Below, one piece after another: positions 13,558-14,193 of a stretch of DNA of 14,193 nt. This stretch comes from Candidatus Bipolaricaulota bacterium (GTDB taxonomy: Bacteria > Bipolaricaulota > Bipolaricaulia > M55B111). The notes under the pieces are model-generated. The model ran no database searches, was not told the origin of the DNA, and saw nothing but the letters and a program-made list of their open reading frames with translations. Location: the NCBI GenBank assembly GCA_018334615.1, contig JAGXLP010000018.1, positions 1 to 14,193 on the forward strand, in the 5' to 3' direction. The first letter of the stretch is position 1. Every line of letters starts with the position of its first letter. Made by a program: the position numbers and the translations under genes.

Positions 13558-14193
13558 CTAATTAGGTCTGGATAGAATGTTCTTGAATTTTTCCGGCACC
13601 GCACTCTTAACTATGTCGACCATACCTTCGGTACTCCGTAAAGAATCTATTATCCCTGCCGTGTCGTAGCCCGAATGGATCATACAGCTGTTACACCTGC
13701 GGTCGTTCCCGGGACCAAATTCTTCCCAGAGCTCCTCCGCCAGGATCTCGTCAATTGAGTCTACGTGCTCGTCGGCCAGGACGTAGCAGGGTTTTCTCCA
13801 GCCCCTTACCGTATAAGTAGGGGAAGCCCAGGCTGTACAGTCCAGTTCTCTCTTACCCCGGAGAAAATCCAGGAATAACGGGGTGTTGTATAGTGGAAAG
13901 TCTTCCACTTTTTTCGGATCCAGTATCTTGCGAAAAACTTCTTTTGATTCCTTTCTCTCTAGAAAATGTTGCTCCGCGCTCCTGTCGACTGATGCGTAAT
14001 TATATCCTGGAGCAAGCATAATGCCTTCCACGCCGGCCTCGGTTAATCTGCGGAAAAGCTCGTGCAGGTCTTCCGGGTCGCTTGCCTTGAATATCGTTGT
14101 ATTTGTCGTCACCCGAAATCCTTGTTCTATCGCCTTCTCCAGGGCGGAAAAAGCTTTTTCGTATACTCCTTCTCTATCGGTGAATTTATCGTG
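13558..14193 (-). CDS. hpnH: Adenosylhopane synthase HpnH (radical SAM), 5' part outside window
   Basis: Radical-SAM enzyme that joins the 5'-deoxyadenosyl group to diploptene to form adenosylhopane, the first step to C35 hopanoids. The window holds the last 211 residues; the frame is open to the right edge, so the start and the N-terminal CxxxCxxC cluster site lie outside. The visible part begins HDKFTDREGVYEKAFSALEKAI, then GFRVTTNTTIF, LAPGYNYASVDRS, and SPTYTVRGWRKPCYVLADEHV, followed by the C-terminal Cys motif CNSCMIHSGYD. The family usually has CxxCMxHCGYE, and here the third Cys is Ser. A GTG at 14112 is internal and not the start. The hpnG gene follows 5 nt after the stop. SPASM-like radical SAM relatives exist, but the motifs and neighbours fit HpnH. 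Confidence 0.9.
   Translation of the reverse strand, partial: HDKFTDREGVYEKAFSALEKAIEQGFRVTTNTTIFKASDPEDLHELFRRLTEAGVEGIMLAPGYNYASVDRSAEQHFLERKESKEVFRKILDPKKVEDFPLYNTPLFLDFLRGKRELDCTAWASPTYTVRGWRKPCYVLADEHVDSIDEILAEELWEEFGPGNDRRCNSCMIHSGYDTAGIIDSLRSTEGMVDIVKSAVPEKFKNILSRPN

Noticed and set aside
1..14193. CRISPR array, tRNA or rRNA genes, insertion sequences with transposase
   Set aside because: No regularly spaced direct repeats, cloverleaf-type arms with a conserved T loop, rRNA-like segments or intact transposase motifs were seen on either strand.

Overview
This is a bacterial chromosome segment with two blocks that point towards each other. The bacterial gyrase subunit B, RsmI and Shine-Dalgarno-type start sites support a bacterium. 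The hopanoid genes imply a hopanoid producer, and the unlinked terminal MEP genes show that it makes isoprenoids by the MEP route. I cannot assign a phylum from the sequence alone. The proteins are rich in Lys and Glu, and TTG and GTG starts are common. A deep-branching anaerobic or thermophilic lineage is possible, but that is inference only.

Left block, + strand, 1 to 5371: gyrB (start at or just outside the left edge), an RqcH/NEMF-type ribosome quality-control protein, a site-2-protease family (M50) membrane protein and rsmI. These are housekeeping genes for DNA topology, ribosome rescue, membrane proteolysis and 16S rRNA methylation. The M50 gene has a strong Shine-Dalgarno sequence placed for an ATA codon, which overlaps the rqcH stop. 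A convergent minus-strand gene of the YkuK/DUF458 family (5425 to 5901) follows, with a good sigma70-like promoter.

Middle, 5902 to 6290: a 389-nt intergenic stretch. It holds the ykuK promoter, a 16-bp perfect inverted repeat whose outer ends are 121 nt apart and which has nested pairing inside, a 14-bp palindrome, and an 8-bp hairpin just beyond hpnE. It is the least explained part of the window.

Right block, - strand, 14193 down to 6291: a tightly packed hopanoid operon in the order hpnH (cut by the right edge), hpnG, hpnA, ispG, ispH, yjbQ family, hpnC, hpnD, hpnE. Several junctions overlap or are one nucleotide apart, which implies co-transcription and translational coupling. IspG and IspH carry out the last two MEP steps to IPP and DMAPP. 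HpnC, HpnD and HpnE turn farnesyl diphosphate into squalene. HpnH and HpnG extend the hopene made from squalene to adenosylhopane and then ribosylhopane. A farnesyl diphosphate synthase and the squalene-hopene cyclase (HpnF/Shc) are needed to join these steps but are not in the window.

Nearly all of the sequence is accounted for by recognised families. I see no CRISPR array, tRNA, rRNA or intact mobile element. The points most worth a second look are the non-canonical M50 start, the structured intergenic element, and the placement of ispG, ispH and yjbQ inside the hopanoid operon.
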